Below are positions 35,501 through 48,400 of a DNA stretch of 64,000 nucleotides, in pieces. The notes under the pieces were generated by a model. It had not been told where the DNA came from and ran no database searches. It saw only the letters and a program-made list of their open reading frames with translations. Numbering within the stretch: position 1 is the first letter of the stretch; the number at the start of each line of letters is the position of its first letter. A program made the position numbers and the translations under genes. This DNA is from Tyto alba. Its lineage: Eukaryota > Chordata > Aves > Strigiformes > Tytonidae. Location of the stretch: assembly GCF_018691265.1 (NCBI RefSeq), contig NW_024881322.1, positions 3,534,001 through 3,598,000 of the forward strand, read 5' to 3'.

Positions 35501-38500
35501 AACTTCAGGAATTCGGTGGTGCTTGTTTTATAGTTAATCTTAGTGTTGGTCCCATCTTTCCTGACACTGAGAATTTAACATGGAGTAAGGTGAGTAAATT
35601 TATTTTAACTGTCAGGATGGTCTCTGAGGTCAGGGAAAGGAGCAAGGAAAGAATAAATAATGTGCAAGATTGCTTCTACAGAAAACTAAAAATATCATCA
35701 TGCTTCTACATTTTTCTAGCTGCATTGAAACTTGATCTTCTTGCTACAGTTCTGGACACAAATAGAATTCAGCAAATGGATGTATGCTGTAGATGCAGCA
35801 CGGGCATATGCTGACATACGATTACCATATGTCAGTCCACAGTGATTCTCTAGCTCTTGAGACGTTTCATTCTTTAAATAGCTTTCCATCTTTTTAACAT
35901 TTTGGAACATGTGACTATTTTCATTATGCTTTTTTCCTCCTTCCTTTGAGGGCACATGCATTTACAACTGACTTAGGTTAGGCAGAAAAGACTGATAGAA
36001 AGAAGCTAAAATAGCTTTCAGATATTACTACTACAGTCAAATATATTTGGAACTTGAAGAGCCAACAGGAACTACTGAAACAAAATGAAATCTGCATTGA
36101 TCTTTACAAGTAAAGAAAACATTATATGGATGGGGATTTTTGTCCTGGATTCATTTGGGATCGCATACAATATTTTATTTCTGGTATGTAACACAGCAAG
36201 TTAAAATTTAATAAAACCTTTGTGTTTAATCATGTATTGTTAAATACTGAGGTGTGAACTTGAATTGGCGACTGCCTGAGTCAGAACCTTGCAGTCTCAC
36301 ACAGAACAACGGTAGTTGCCAGCCGGGTATTGTATTTCCTGTTGGCTTTCACAACAAACAAACAAAAAAATTTGATATCTTCATATGATCTGCAGATGTG
36401 CAGTAGGAAAGCATTTAGATGCAAGTTTTACAGAGGCCTACTATTTTAGGAAAAGAATAGATAAACAAACCTCCTATCTCTTAAAAAAACAACTCCATCA
36501 GAATAATCTTAACATCTTTCAGCAAATTGAGTGACACACAAAATACGCTCAGTCTTATGTTCTTAAGTTCTGAAATGTTTTGGAGGAAAAAATACTTTAA
36601 ATTTAAATAACATTTTTTTTTTAAAAAAAAGCAGCATAATGAGAACATACACAAAGATTCTACTGCACTGTGTGCACGTAGAAAAACCGTACTGAACACA
36701 TTCTTTGGCTTTTGCAATGTCTCACATAAGCTTTGTCATTTCTATGATATTTCATTTGTATGAAAGCATGAATCATGACTTCATGAAATACTTCATGAAA
36801 TCATGGAATACTTCATTTGTATCTCTAGTGAAATAAGAATTGCTTTGTACTTCTCAAGAGAGAAACCATCTCTTTCTGAATGTCTGGAGAAGTGCTGGGA
36901 ATAATAACTACTACAAGCAAGTAATTAGTGAAAATTTACTTATTTTATTTTCCAATTGATAGATTATTCCTGCCTGGAAACATAACATAATTTCTCAATA
37001 AACTCCAGCTTCGTAACTGTTGCAATATCAAGGACATCAAGCCTTAGACTTCCCTACAAAGGAAAGTATGTATCAGCTTGGACCAGCACTGGAAGAATTC
37101 TTAAGACTGGGCGGAAAGAACCAATGTTTACTCAAAGCCGCTGATTTGACACAGGTGCATTCCCTTTCTATTTCTGCATCTCAGAAAGTGTCAAAGTGCT
37201 CTGCAGTGTAGAAACAGCATAAAGTAGTGCTTGACACGTTGGACATAAACACATGTCATGCAGCAGACATCCTACTGTTACAAATAACTGTTCCTGCTTC
37301 TGCTAGAAGGCACTGATGTAGTCACAAAATGTTCAAGAGACCTGATCCTTTTGCTTTTAACTGTGTAACACTGGAAATTTTGCCCCTCTGCAAATTATGC
37401 ATTGGGCCTTAGTATACTTCTGTTGAAATAAAGGCTCTTCTGTCAATTTGAGTGTTTAAGTGGAAACCAAAGTTCTCTAAGCTAGCCTTCTCTACGGGAA
37501 GGTAAACAACTCAAAATACAGGGTGGTATGTGTATAGCTTTCCTTCCACAATCGCCTTGATTTCCAGAGTAGTTATAACTGGGTGCATAAATTTCTTCTG
37601 GATGACATTAGAAGGGACAAATTACAAAGATGATATAAAACCATTTTTTGTTTCATATTCTAGGAAAGCCTTACATGTCACAATTTGGGCGATCCCTGGA
37701 TTTAAACCCATTAACAGAAAAAGATAACGGTGCTATTATAAGAGCCAAATGGAGGGAAAATACATAACATTACCTTATGCAAGCAAAATCAGAGCAGATC
37801 TAGAATGAGGGAAGGGGGAGGTAAATGATGCCGTGAATGAGTTATTTATCAGGTACTATAATGTGAGGAAAAGACAAACACCTCTTTTCAAAAAGGGGAA
37901 TCATAAAAGTTTGTTGAGGATATTGTGGCATGATTCCTCTTATGCTCCATTGTTCGTTATGTTTCTCAATCTCCCCCCTCCACCACTCTCAGAAGTTTTA
38001 CACCCTCTTGTTCTCTTTCCACATCCCGGTGTTGATGAGGTTCTGGCTGTCTAAGCTTGTTTCCGAGGCTCAGCATCTGTTTGTGAGCAAAGCTGTTACA
38101 GTGGTAAGCACTGTCAGAAAGATACGCTGCCTCTCTTTTTTGTCTGTGAAAGCAAGGTGTAAGAAGGCCTTACTCAAGGTATTTTCCTGGCACTGCTACT
38201 GTGGCTGCAGGGTGAAGGTTGACGTTCCTCTGCGCCACCAAGCAATGCATGTTCCAGCATCGAAGTGAAGAGCAGGGTGTGAAACAAATAAAGCGGTGTC
38301 ACTCAGGAATTGCAGGAGAGAGAACTACTGGAGGGCTTCCTTCCACCTGGGAAGTTTTTATGTAGACAGTGGAGGCTGGTGTGAAACGTATCTGCATGAG
38401 ACAGGTGAAAGGGGAACTTGCTGCTTCCTGGAAGTTTTGTGAGAGAGCTTTAGTTCAGGGAGTTTCAAAATGTGTAATGGAGATGTGTGGTACTGAGCTT

Positions 38501-39636
38501 GTTCCAATCTGGTGCAAAATATACTGGTTCACACCTGCTGCAAAATAACCTCTGTGTGAGAATATACTGGAGATGTGAGGAACCTCAGCGCCAGCTGTTT
38601 ACAGCTGCCAGTCTACTCCTGCTGCTCCATGTGAATTGCTAAATTGAGCACAGCCTAGGCTGGTTTATTCACTGCTCACAGACAGAACAAATACTGTAAT
38701 TGTTTGTGATGCACCATAATGCTCCAGGAAAACATATTCCATAGCACTCTGAAGGCAAAAATACTGTATTTAAATCAGGTTCACAGCAGTATATTTTATT
38801 GACTTTGAGAGACAGATTGAGAAAAAGAGGATTACCAAGCTGAGACTAATAGTTGCATTGAACTACTCAAATTTACACTAGTTTACATTTTAAGTAAGAA
38901 CTCCATCTGTAGGAGGAAAATAGTACTTAAACACGCTTTACTTTATGGTATAGTGCCACCTAGGGGTTACAAGCTTTTAAACTTTATAGTGGCAAGAGAT
39001 AGGAAGCCCTATTAATAACAAAGTATTTCTTCCATTAAATCATATGTATTTTGGAGTTTACTAGGCAGGCAAAGTGCTGCCGAGATTTCCATACTCTTGT
39101 ATCTGGCAAAAGAATTGTAACTTTCACGGTTCCCTTTGGAGCTGGCCATGTTCTTCTCTCTCATACTCTGGCAGTGATTGGGGATGTTGCAAATCCTGAT
39201 TTTCTTCTCTATGAGCCAGGTCTTGCTCATACAATCAGTGGAGAGGCTATCTACGACTAGTGATGCAAGGCCAGGTAGGAGATTTCTGTCTTGCTGGTTT
39301 TGAGTCTGGAAGATCTTTAAAGAGAGCCTTGGAAAATTTGCTTTGTTAGGCCAAAATCAGAGAGGAAACCTTGGCCTACTTCTACTTAATCTAGTCTTCT
39401 AAAAGAAGGTACTGTACAAGGGAGGAATGAGGTGCTGGGACTGCTCTCTGTCTGTGATCAGATATGCTTTATTCCTCCTGAAACCTCCCCCCTGCCCCTT
39501 GAACATTACAAATTACAGGTGGCTCCTTTTGGCTTCTTTTGATTTAGCCTAGAAATGGGCAAAAGAGACCTTAAATGTTTGTTTTTTCAAACTGAGTTTT
39601 GAGCTAAAAGCCTGAATTATGGTAATTTCTTTACTC

Positions 39637-39680
39637 AAAACAAAACAAAACAAAAAAACACCAAAAAAACCCCCAAAACT
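39637..39680. repeat. (AAAAC)n-like A-rich tract
   Basis: Repeated CAAAA units degenerate into A- and C-runs. This is low-complexity DNA without a recognised parent element. Confidence 0.8.
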
Positions 39681-39770
39681 CCAGGAGAAGTAATATTTTA
39701 TGAGAAGTGGTTTTTTTCACACACTTTTTTTATTCTCTCAGATGGTGTTTGATTTTATTCTGTATCTTCC

Positions 39771-39783
39771 ACAGCAGATGGCG
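39771..39783 (+). promoter_or_regulatory. CTCF-like motif, intergenic
   Basis: ACAGCAGATGGCG matches the CTCF core CCASYAGRKGGCG at all but the first position. Such matches occur by chance, and occupancy cannot be judged from sequence. Confidence 0.3.
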
Positions 39784-41926
39784 TACCTGTCTCACTGAGA
39801 CCAGAATCTCTTTGTGTGTGATCTGCTCGCTTGGCAAGATCTACTATGCCTCAGGCAGAATGTAAATTATACATACATGTAGTCAAGAAACTCTTTCCTC
39901 TGTCCTTAGAGGAAAGTAGTGATGCTATCACAATATTTTTGAAGGAAAAATGTCAACATTTTTGATTGCATGACTGTATGCTTGAACTGTAGTAAAGGGC
40001 AGGTATCTCTTCCCTTCCTTCAGTACACCCCCACACATAAGCAACTAAGAATTGATTATTAGTAAGGTGGGAGAAGACCTGATTTTATTTGTGTTAAGTT
40101 CCTTTTAAAAATCATCCATACTGAAAAAAGAAAAAAAGGCCAGCTGACAAAAATTGCATTGTCTGTTCCTTAGAAATGGAAAAAATTAATTATGTTGGAA
40201 CTACAAGCCACAAACATGGCAAAACAATGCTGGAAGATATACCAAATATTGCTGTAAGTACCCCTCAGGTAAACAAGCCCTGCGGTAAAATCATAGCGTG
40301 ATGGATAAAGGAAACTCCTATGGCTGTCCTCTAGATGACATGATGTAGAAGAAATGAGAAGCAAGATAGCAGGGCTTCCATACTTGAAGCTGAATGAGCT
40401 TTGACAAGATTGTTAAAGGAAAGCTACAGTAGGGAATAGTAAATTCACTGTGGTGCTCATCTTGATGTGTCATGCTCAGGAGCGAGCAGGGACCTTAGAT
40501 CTACTGCTTAGATACTGGCGATACGCGCTGTACCAAGCCTGAGAGGGAGTGAGACGTACAGTAGGCATGCTTGCTCAGGGTGGATTTTTGGTGACTTCCT
40601 TGTTTTGATAGAAGTCAGAGAAAATATGCAGTTACACTAGTTGTACAGTGCTTTTGCCTTTATAGGGTCTATTGCACGGGTGTTACATATAGATATATGT
40701 ATGTATGTGTATGTAAATACACATATAAATAAAAGCATAAATAATCACACTAGTAAATACACATAATGAAGACTTGCTATTACAACTTTATTGGCAGATA
40801 TTCTGTAATACAGATATGGCCTAATGGTCTGGGCCAGCAGACATGTCTTATAAAAGAAGATAAAACAAATTCAGAGACTTGCAATCAGACACTTAGGAGT
40901 GAAGATTGCAGGATTCTCTCTTATATATGTGTTTAAAAGCAAGTCTGAAGGTCAGAGCTTAGTGAAGAGGAATTGGAGAACTGGTGATTAATAGAAGTCA
41001 TTAAACATAATTTGGAATATTCAGAATTCCAATTACAAAATAAAAAGAATCGTCCTGCTCTTGAAATTCCTGAAGTAATGTTTTGAGAATCGTTCATTTA
41101 ACAGTGCCTGGCTGGTTAAAAGCTGTGGTGGTTTCAAGGTATTCAGAGCTGATGCCTCTAAAAGTATGTTTCTTTCTTTCCAACTGTATCCCTCTGTTAA
41201 ACATAGTTTCCTTTCCTTATGGTTCACCTCTCTGGGGAGAACCTGGCAGCCGGAGCCCTACCGAAATAAGGCTAGTCAGAAGAAATCTTTCTTCCACTAA
41301 ATCCCTTTTGCCATCGACTTCCTCACGGACAAGTTTCATCCTCAAATCTGGCCTTTCTTGACAAAAGTTGTCCTCCAAGGACAAAATCATGTAATGCAGA
41401 ATCTGTCAATCAGAATCGGGTGTATCCACTCTTACTGTCACAAGTAGAAAAACAAGTCCATGTTTAACAGAAATAAATGAAGAGGAGGGGGAGGAATTCT
41501 TGGAGAACCACATCTGAAGTAATAATACAAGATTAACAGATGATAAAATTATGGAAGAAGTCTCTTAGGAACCCCCATTATAAACATTGAAGAATCTTTA
41601 ATATTTTTGACGCTGCCCATGTAAGTTATCCCACGTCTGGTACTTGAACGACAAAAATCACAAATGCTAATTGGAATCTTCACCCCGAGGAAGGTTGTTT
41701 TGCCCCCCAGCGCACAGGGAGGTGTCGGTGTGGGACCGAACCGGGGGCTGGGCACGCAGGCACCGGGGCGCCTCACCGGCGTTAATTACTATGGTAATGA
41801 GCACCTCGACACCCCCTAAAATAGGCTGATAACCCACATAAACGAGCGAATATTTTGAAGGTTTCCCCGACACGTCCGAATCGGGCAGCAAAGACAAAAT
41901 ACGTTCGAGACAGCGGCCGGCATTTG

Positions 41927-41934
41927 CCAATCAG
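41927..41934 (+). promoter_or_regulatory. CCAAT box (NF-Y-like)
   Basis: CCAATCAG, an exact core match, lies about 450 bp upstream of the CNOT10 ATG at the left side of the promoter cluster. Confidence 0.5.
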
Positions 41935-41987
41935 TTCAACCCCCTGAACCGCCCGCGCCGCTCCCCCTCAGCCGGCCAACCGACGCC

Positions 41988-41998
41988 AACATGGCGCC
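41988..41998 (+). promoter_or_regulatory. YY1-like motif
   Basis: AACATGGCGCC resembles the YY1 consensus that often sits just downstream of start sites. It also contains an ATG. If this is transcribed, that ATG opens an upstream frame ending before the CNOT10 start. Confidence 0.4.
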
Positions 41999-42013
41999 CG
42001 GCACCGACCGCCC

Positions 42014-42041
42014 CCGGGGCGGGGCGGGGCGGGGCGGGCGG
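42014..42041 (+). promoter_or_regulatory. GC-box cluster / potential G-quadruplex
   Basis: Four G-runs in a row of GGGGCGGGGC type form overlapping Sp1/KLF sites. They also meet the four-run pattern required for a G-quadruplex. Confidence 0.6.
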
Positions 42042-42045
42042 TGGC

Positions 42046-42055
42046 GCGCATGCGC
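42046..42055 (+). promoter_or_regulatory. NRF1-like palindrome
   Basis: GCGCATGCGC is an exact match to the palindromic NRF1 site, common in CpG-island promoters of housekeeping genes. Confidence 0.6.
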
Positions 42056-42115
42056 TTCGCCCCGGCGTTCCCCTACCCCCTCACACACTCGTACAGCGGG
42101 AAGCGCTGCGGCGTC

Positions 42116-42125
42116 TTGACGTCAA
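42116..42125 (+). promoter_or_regulatory. Full-length CRE (CREB/ATF site)
   Basis: TTGACGTCAA contains the complete palindrome TGACGTCA, about 260 bp upstream of the CNOT10 ATG and within the CpG island. Confidence 0.55.
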
Positions 42126-42381
42126 GCCGCGCGGTCCCCCGGCAACGGCCGGACGTCGCGAGGCCGCCGGGAACCCGGAAGCGGCGGGCGAATCGGAGCG
42201 AGCGGCGCCGGCGGCGGGGCGGGCTCAGCGCGCGGAGGGCGGCGGCGGCGGCAAAGTAGTCCCGGACCCGGGGGGGTGGGGGGGGTACGGACGGACAGCA
42301 GCCGGTTGGCGGTGGTGCGGGAAGCGCGCGGCGGGGGAAGTCCCGGCCCTATCGGCGCGCTCCGACTGCGCGGCGGGAGCG

Positions 42382-42403
42382 ATGGCGGCGGACAAGGCTG
42401 CGG
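42382..42403 (+). CDS. CNOT10: CNOT10 coding exon 1
   Basis: Only 22 coding bases, MAADKAA plus one base of Asp8, ending at the strong donor GCGG|GTGAGT. It is too short to appear as an open frame, but it is fixed by the match to the human N-terminus (MAADKPADQG) and by phase agreement with exon 2. The 5' UTR lies upstream in the CpG island. Confidence 0.93.
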
Positions 42404-45400
42404 GTGAGTGCGAGTGCTGGGCCGCCCGCTGCGGAGGGATAAGGGGGGGGGGCGGGGGGTGAGCGTCGGTACGGCCCGGGCGGAAGAAGCAACGGCGCCC
42501 GCGCTGTTTCCTTCCGCCGGGGAAGTATTCCCCGGCGCCCCCCCCCCCCCCCCCCCGGCAGCAGGAGCGCCGGTCGCCGCCGCTGGGCCTGTGGCTTGGC
42601 GGGTCGCCGGCTGCGGCGAGTGGGGACGGGGCCCTCCGTGCCCTGGGCGAGGGGGCCGAGCGGTTGCACCTCCCCTGGCCGTGGAAGGGGGGGGTGTGGG
42701 GGGGGGGTGTTAGGGACGCGGGTAGGTGTCTCCCAGCGCTAAGTAACTGCTACAGAAGTTGAGCTACTGGGTTAACGTGCTAAATTGGGGCGTTCGGAAA
42801 GTGCTGGGGAGATAGGAACGCTTCGCCTCGCTGCTTAATCTCTGGAGTTGAGTCTGATCCCTTCCGAGTTGCTGCTTTGGTCTCATGGGAGGAGTGAGTC
42901 TTTCCTAAATTGGGCCCGAAAATGCACTGTAGAGAGAAATGATAGACAGTAAAAAATAAATCATCTTCTGGTAAACACCCAAAATAAATCTCAAGTACAG
43001 TTGCCATGTAACTCATTAGCATTGATAAGCTACTGCTCGTCCATCTCCCATAAGACGCTGCCTTTCAAGCAAGAAGTTCTCTTTGCAGGAAAAGTCCTTC
43101 CCTCAGTGGCAGCTCAGTGGGGACAGAGAAGAGGGTGATGTGGAGGAAAGCCAAAGGGATCTGCTTGTGTTCCTTTTTTTTTTTTTTTTCCAGTTGCTTT
43201 TACGTGGTGGGAGCATTATTTAAAATTGTCTTAAGCATTTTTTTCTCTGGATACTAAATATGAAACTCCTCAGGATCTGAAAAAGATGGTGGGAAAAATT
43301 AGTGTACTGAACTGAGTGATGTGTACTAAACTATCCTGTGTTTGTTTATAAGCACTGTAAGCATCTCCTACAAGAAAAAAAAAAGGGCATTACCTTTTTT
43401 ATATTGTTTTTATATTGTTGTTTTTTGAATTGTTGAAGGAACTTTTCAGTTGTTTGTACTTTCTTAAAAGGAAAGTATGTGCCCAAATGAATCACAGATA
43501 TGAACTATGGCAAGATATTCTACATATGGTACTTGTTCATAGCAGTTATTTAGAAATAACTTTCCACCGGTGGGTGTTTGCTTTCTATTGTACAGCACTG
43601 AAGAAGTCTGTTACGTTTATACTAGCAGTGCAGTGCTTGATAGAAAAATGTAGTCTTGGTGTCACAAACTGTCATTATCTTATAAAGGCTGAACGCTGTC
43701 TGGTCTTCATACCCTTCAAAATATGTTTGCAGCAAGAGTCATGTAATAGATTCGTCCCCTTACAAGGAAGAGATTATCACCCTGCCTGTAGAGTTTGGAA
43801 ATTTCCAGAGATGCTCTGTGTTCAGCAGCAGAGTTGGTGCAAGATGTAGTTTACAGGGCCTAGGAACAAGAGAGCTCAGGAACAGCAGTCCTTGGAGCTA
43901 CAGAGAACAGGTATGAGAAGGATAATGATTGCAGTCAGTCTCCAGGTGTCTTCAGGTATGTGGGAGATGTGGCTTCTTACGGCTTATATGATGTTGTGGC
44001 AGCAATCTGATGAGGAGAGCAATCTCCCTTTTCAGGTGGCACTCTCATGCTTTTCCTTGTTCTCTCACAGAGCCAGTTTTTCCCAAGTTCTGCTGTCCAC
44101 CAGGATGTAACTTCTGCCCGACTGTGCAGAGCAAACAAGCCTCTGGGACTTAGTGTTTCTGCTGGTCAGGCCCAAGATTGCTGACTGGGAAGATAATTTC
44201 CTGACTTGTGCCTTTAATTTCAAACTCAGTGCATCACCTCCCTCCATATCACAATCTGAGCAGCTGATTTTTACATCCTTTTCCAGGTTGCCCCTTTTGC
44301 CCCTTATCACTAGCCTGACAAGTATTAGTTTTGGAGTTGCTCTGTACTCGTGAAAGTTGGACAAAATGAAAAGTTAAACAAACAGGTCCGTGTGTAAATA
44401 CAATTTACAGAGAGAAATTGAGTCCTGTCATTTGTAAAGCAGAGAATCCGCACTGTTTCAGATATTTCAGCTGATAATTGTCATTACTGTATGGCTAGGA
44501 GATGTCGGTAGTGACTGGTGTGCCATGTGTTACCCACACCACCTGCTTCCACAAGAATGCTGAGGATCACTAGAGCTGAGTGAGCAAGTGGCATGCTGTA
44601 TGTTTAGCCAGGGAACAATGCACCTACTGTTTCATTTTCAAATGCCTCAAGAAATATGGAAATAATAGTTTTATTTTCAAGCACTTGATCACCATTTGCA
44701 GCCAAGAGAGCAAGAGTACTTTTTTTCTCCCCTCGTTTAAGTGGATTTGGAGGTTTCTTTCCAGTATCTCGCGCCAGGTTCCTCTCTGAGATCTCTTGAT
44801 AAGAGAGATCAAGTGAAGCAGCAGATCATGGACTAAACAGGAATGGCAGGATTACAGTAGATTAGAAGGACCTCTAGCTCTTTTAACAGGTTTCAAGTGT
44901 GTTTGGGCAAAAAGGGTAGAGAGTAGCAAAAGTGGGTTTTTTTCCCAAAGGAAGGAGCTATTCGGTTAACTATGTCACCTGGACTTTAGTTTTATCCTTT
45001 CTTGATAAGCTTCCAGTTCAGGTTTTGCAAACCTGCTATGTTTACTGAGTCATGGTAGGCACAGTTGATTGGATTACAACCATAAAGATGACTTTACAGG
45101 ACAGCTCTGTTTTTGCTTAAAGTAGTCCTCAGTTTCTTTTTTTTTTTTTTTTTTTTTCTCCATACTAGCAGACTTAAAGACACGGTGAAATCTGTAGACC
45201 TGTCTGGATTTTTCCCTAGGAAATACATCAAACAGTTTTATAAGTGGTGCTTTTATTATGCAACCTAGACCATAGTCTCTTTGGTTTATCTTCCACTTAA
45301 ATGGAGACATTTTGCCTCAGGATTCAGACACCCGTAAGCCCACCTTCGTTTGAGATGCTTGTTTTTACGAACTTGCATACAAAGGCAGGAATCAGTAATG

Positions 45401-48400
45401 CACTCAGTAGTTGATGGCACCCTGCTGGGTCAACCTGTATGTGAGTAACCTCTTGACCAGACTGTTATCAACTTCAAGAGTTTTAGAGTCTCAAATCTCT
45501 GCACTATGGTTACTTCTACTAGCATAATCTGAAAGGCATGCTGAGCAAGTAAAGCAGGCAAGGTAACCGTTAGCGTGAAGGTTTGAGGGAAGATGTGTTT
45601 GCTTATTTGCTGCTGCTTTAGAGATCCTTGGAGGGTGATAGCTTTCTGTTCAGCTGTGCAACCACAAGATTTAGAGCAGAAATCAGTTCTATTCTATATT
45701 TATCTTGAAGGGGAGGTGCTTCTTGTTCCTTTCCTCTATTGCTGTGGAAAACCTTGACACATCAAAAATTTTCTGAGCTTTTTTTGTGTATGAATTTTCT
45801 TCCATGCTTTCTCCTTTCAAGGAAGAGGCTGTGCCAAGTGAAGTTGATCAGTGACTTATGCGCAGTCAGATTTTATTGCAGCTGTGTGCAGTTCTGTAGC
45901 CCCCTGAGGATCCACCCTCCAGAGTACTGAAGTTGCAGAGTCCTGAAGTTTGTCTAAAGTGTAATTTTGTGACTCGCAGGTGTGAGACAGTTGAGATTTT
46001 AAAATCTCAGCTTTGTTGGCATCTTGATGCAGGATGAAAGTCACAACAAAATATTTACAGTCCTTGCTCAAATGTGTTACTGCATAAGGCAATGGAAGTG
46101 ATCTCGCCATCTTCCCAACAATGAGCACAAGCTATGAATAGATTACTAAGTCTGCTTTATTCCTACTGTGGATGTTAATTGGTGAATCTTTGGAGGTTTG
46201 GTTGCCCCTTATTGTTGTTGTTTGTCTTATATTTGTAAATTTTCATAGTCGGTAGCAGATGATCCAGATATATTGGTGATGATGGGGAATGGATTTTGCA
46301 GTGGAACTCACAGATAAGTGTTTTAATTTGTTCAAAGTGAAAACAAAATTAGTGGAGTTTGCATTACCGCTGTGGATTCTAGCGAAGAGAAAGAAGGCAT
46401 TGACTTTACAAAGCCTACCAAGCCTATTAAGGTAGCAAAAAGTAGGTTAGAGCAAAGCTTTCACTGTGAAATTCAAGAAATAATTTTCTGCAAAAGTGAA
46501 GAAAAGTGTTTGTTTCAGAAACATTAAAAGATTTTCATATGTTCTATCCCATGAGTTAATACTTCTAGAAATGAGCTGTCTGGTGTGGTGGCTGTGTGGT
46601 GTTTTGGATTGAATTTTTTTTCCTCCAGTAGTTTTTGTTCAGTACAAGGCAGAGTTTGGTGGGTTTTTTTTAGCTGCTTTGACATGGGATGTCTGTACTG
46701 TGGTTTTTAATGCAACTTCACTGAATTATTAATTACATGATGACAAAAGGGTTCAGTAAACTCCTTTCTGAAACAATATGCTCAGTAGTGACTGCAAGGT
46801 AAAATGTTAGGAATTCTGTGTAAAAGAAACCGGATACAATTAAAACTTTATTATATTGTTGTATAAATGCCTCAAAGGGGCCACCATCATAATTGCTACA
46901 TGCTGTTATTGTCTGAATATGGAAAATTATATAGTAGAACTGGAGAAGATTCTGGAGAAAAAACATGAGGAAGATGCAGAATAAGCTGTGCCTGCTCACC
47001 TCAGAAGAGAGATGAAAAGATCTGTAAGATTGGGAGTGAGGCTCAAAAAGTGAATGGGCAGCATTTGCTCATGTCTTGCAGTATAATTCCTAGATAGCAT
47101 TTGATGGAGTATATCGACGAGTATGAAAGTATGGAGTGTTTTAAAAAATATATCAGGTCTGTCAGTGATCATTAACAATGATGGTTCAGTTGCAGTCTCT
47201 TATTTAGGGAGACTTATTCTTTTAGAGCAGGGAGCTGGGTGGAAGTTCCAGTGTTTGCTCTGTTTTTTATGTTGTTCCCTAAAGCATCTCTTGCTTGCTG
47301 TTTAGAGGAAGCTGCATACAGGATACATGGGTTTTTCATCTAACCCAGTGTGGTGCTAATTTCATTATATGTAGCCTTCACTGCTAATTTTTGTGCAAAT
47401 AAAGATAATTCTAGTGTATGAGTGAAGCTTTAAAGAGAAATCTAAAATGTATGCATTGTCAGTTAACTTGCAGGACTTTGACTATTGACTGAGCACAGTA
47501 ATTTAGCTAGGATTATTACATTTACGTTTTATGGAGAGGAATTCAGTAGGAGTAGAGGATAACTTGAGATATTTTAGTGTAGTAGGGAGACAGTTCAGCA
47601 GTTATCTGGAAAGCTACTTGTACTGGCAGGAGGATCTTGAGAACTGGAAGAAACCAAATTTTTAAGCTGAATAGCTGTCATCACATTTGCTAACTTCCTT
47701 GTAATATTCTGTCCACTTCACAGATCAAGGTACTGAGAAACATGAAGGAGCGGGTACTTCTGGGATTACTGATCAGGAAAAGGAATTGTCGAGCAGTGCA
47801 TTACAAGCTTTTCTGGTAAGACAAAGCCAAATTCTGAGGCTTCTAGTTTACCACATAACTGCTAAATGGGTTTATATAATTATTTTTCCTATTTTCTTAG
47901 CACTGTTGCAAATGTATTAACGCGATATTATATCAAAAGTAGTGCTAGTGCTATAAAGCCAGCAAATGCATTCTCTGTCTGCTATGATGTGAGGAGACTG
48001 AAGGGGGATACTTTAATGAAGTGCACAAGAGCACGTTTAATCTCAGTTCTCAAAACCTAGTAACCTTAAAAGCTGTGTAATGAGTTAATTCAAAGTAGTA
48101 GGCTGCTATTCTGTATCAGTGTTGGAAATGCAGGATCTTTCTGAAGAATTAATCGCTTCAAGCTGAAAATGCTGTGTTAAAGGATTTAAAAGAACCACAT
48201 GTATTTCAAAAGCAGTAACCAAACAAACCTTTTTTGATTTATCATCTTGTTACATTATTTCCCAAAAAGCACTTTATACTGTTCTTTTACTTTACACTAA
48301 AACATATTCTTCAACATGTAACATCTACAGGCAGTATTTACTACCCGTTTTATGTTTCTTGGAAGATTTTTTTTGTGTGTTAAAATTCAGATACCAGGTC

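Larger units (their letters stand above)
28431..41690. other. Intergenic DNA, CNOT10-proximal half
   Basis: Mostly AT-rich sequence with no confident gene. It holds a GC-rich block (30925-31170), a terminal-exon-like open frame followed by 16 A (32427-32542), an AAAAC-rich tract (39637-39680) and a CTCF-like motif (39771-39783). A short local duplication of TTCATGAAAT-type units lies at about 36776-36820. The remaining stretches look like unique sequence. Confidence 0.7.
41690..42740. promoter_or_regulatory. CpG-island promoter of CNOT10
   Basis: An abrupt CpG-rich island around the first exon of CNOT10. It carries a CCAAT box, a cluster of GC boxes, an NRF1-like palindrome and a full CRE (listed separately), and it lacks an obvious TATA box. 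G- and C-runs continue into intron 1, including 19 C at 42538-42556. The start site probably lies between about 41.98 and 42.35 kb, but it cannot be fixed from sequence. Confidence 0.8.

Noticed and set aside
41667..41930. 87-codon minus-strand frame at the left edge of the CNOT10 CpG island
   Set aside because: It could belong to an upstream antisense RNA, but nothing beyond the open frame supports a protein.
42041..42713. Open frames of 72-106 codons across the CNOT10 CpG island
   Set aside because: Same cause, low stop frequency in GC-rich DNA. Only the 22-base CNOT10 exon 1 is supported.
43415..43849. 144-codon plus-strand frame in CNOT10 intron 1
   Set aside because: Cys/Phe/Leu-rich translation typical of AT-rich noncoding DNA, with no homology and no matching splice sites.
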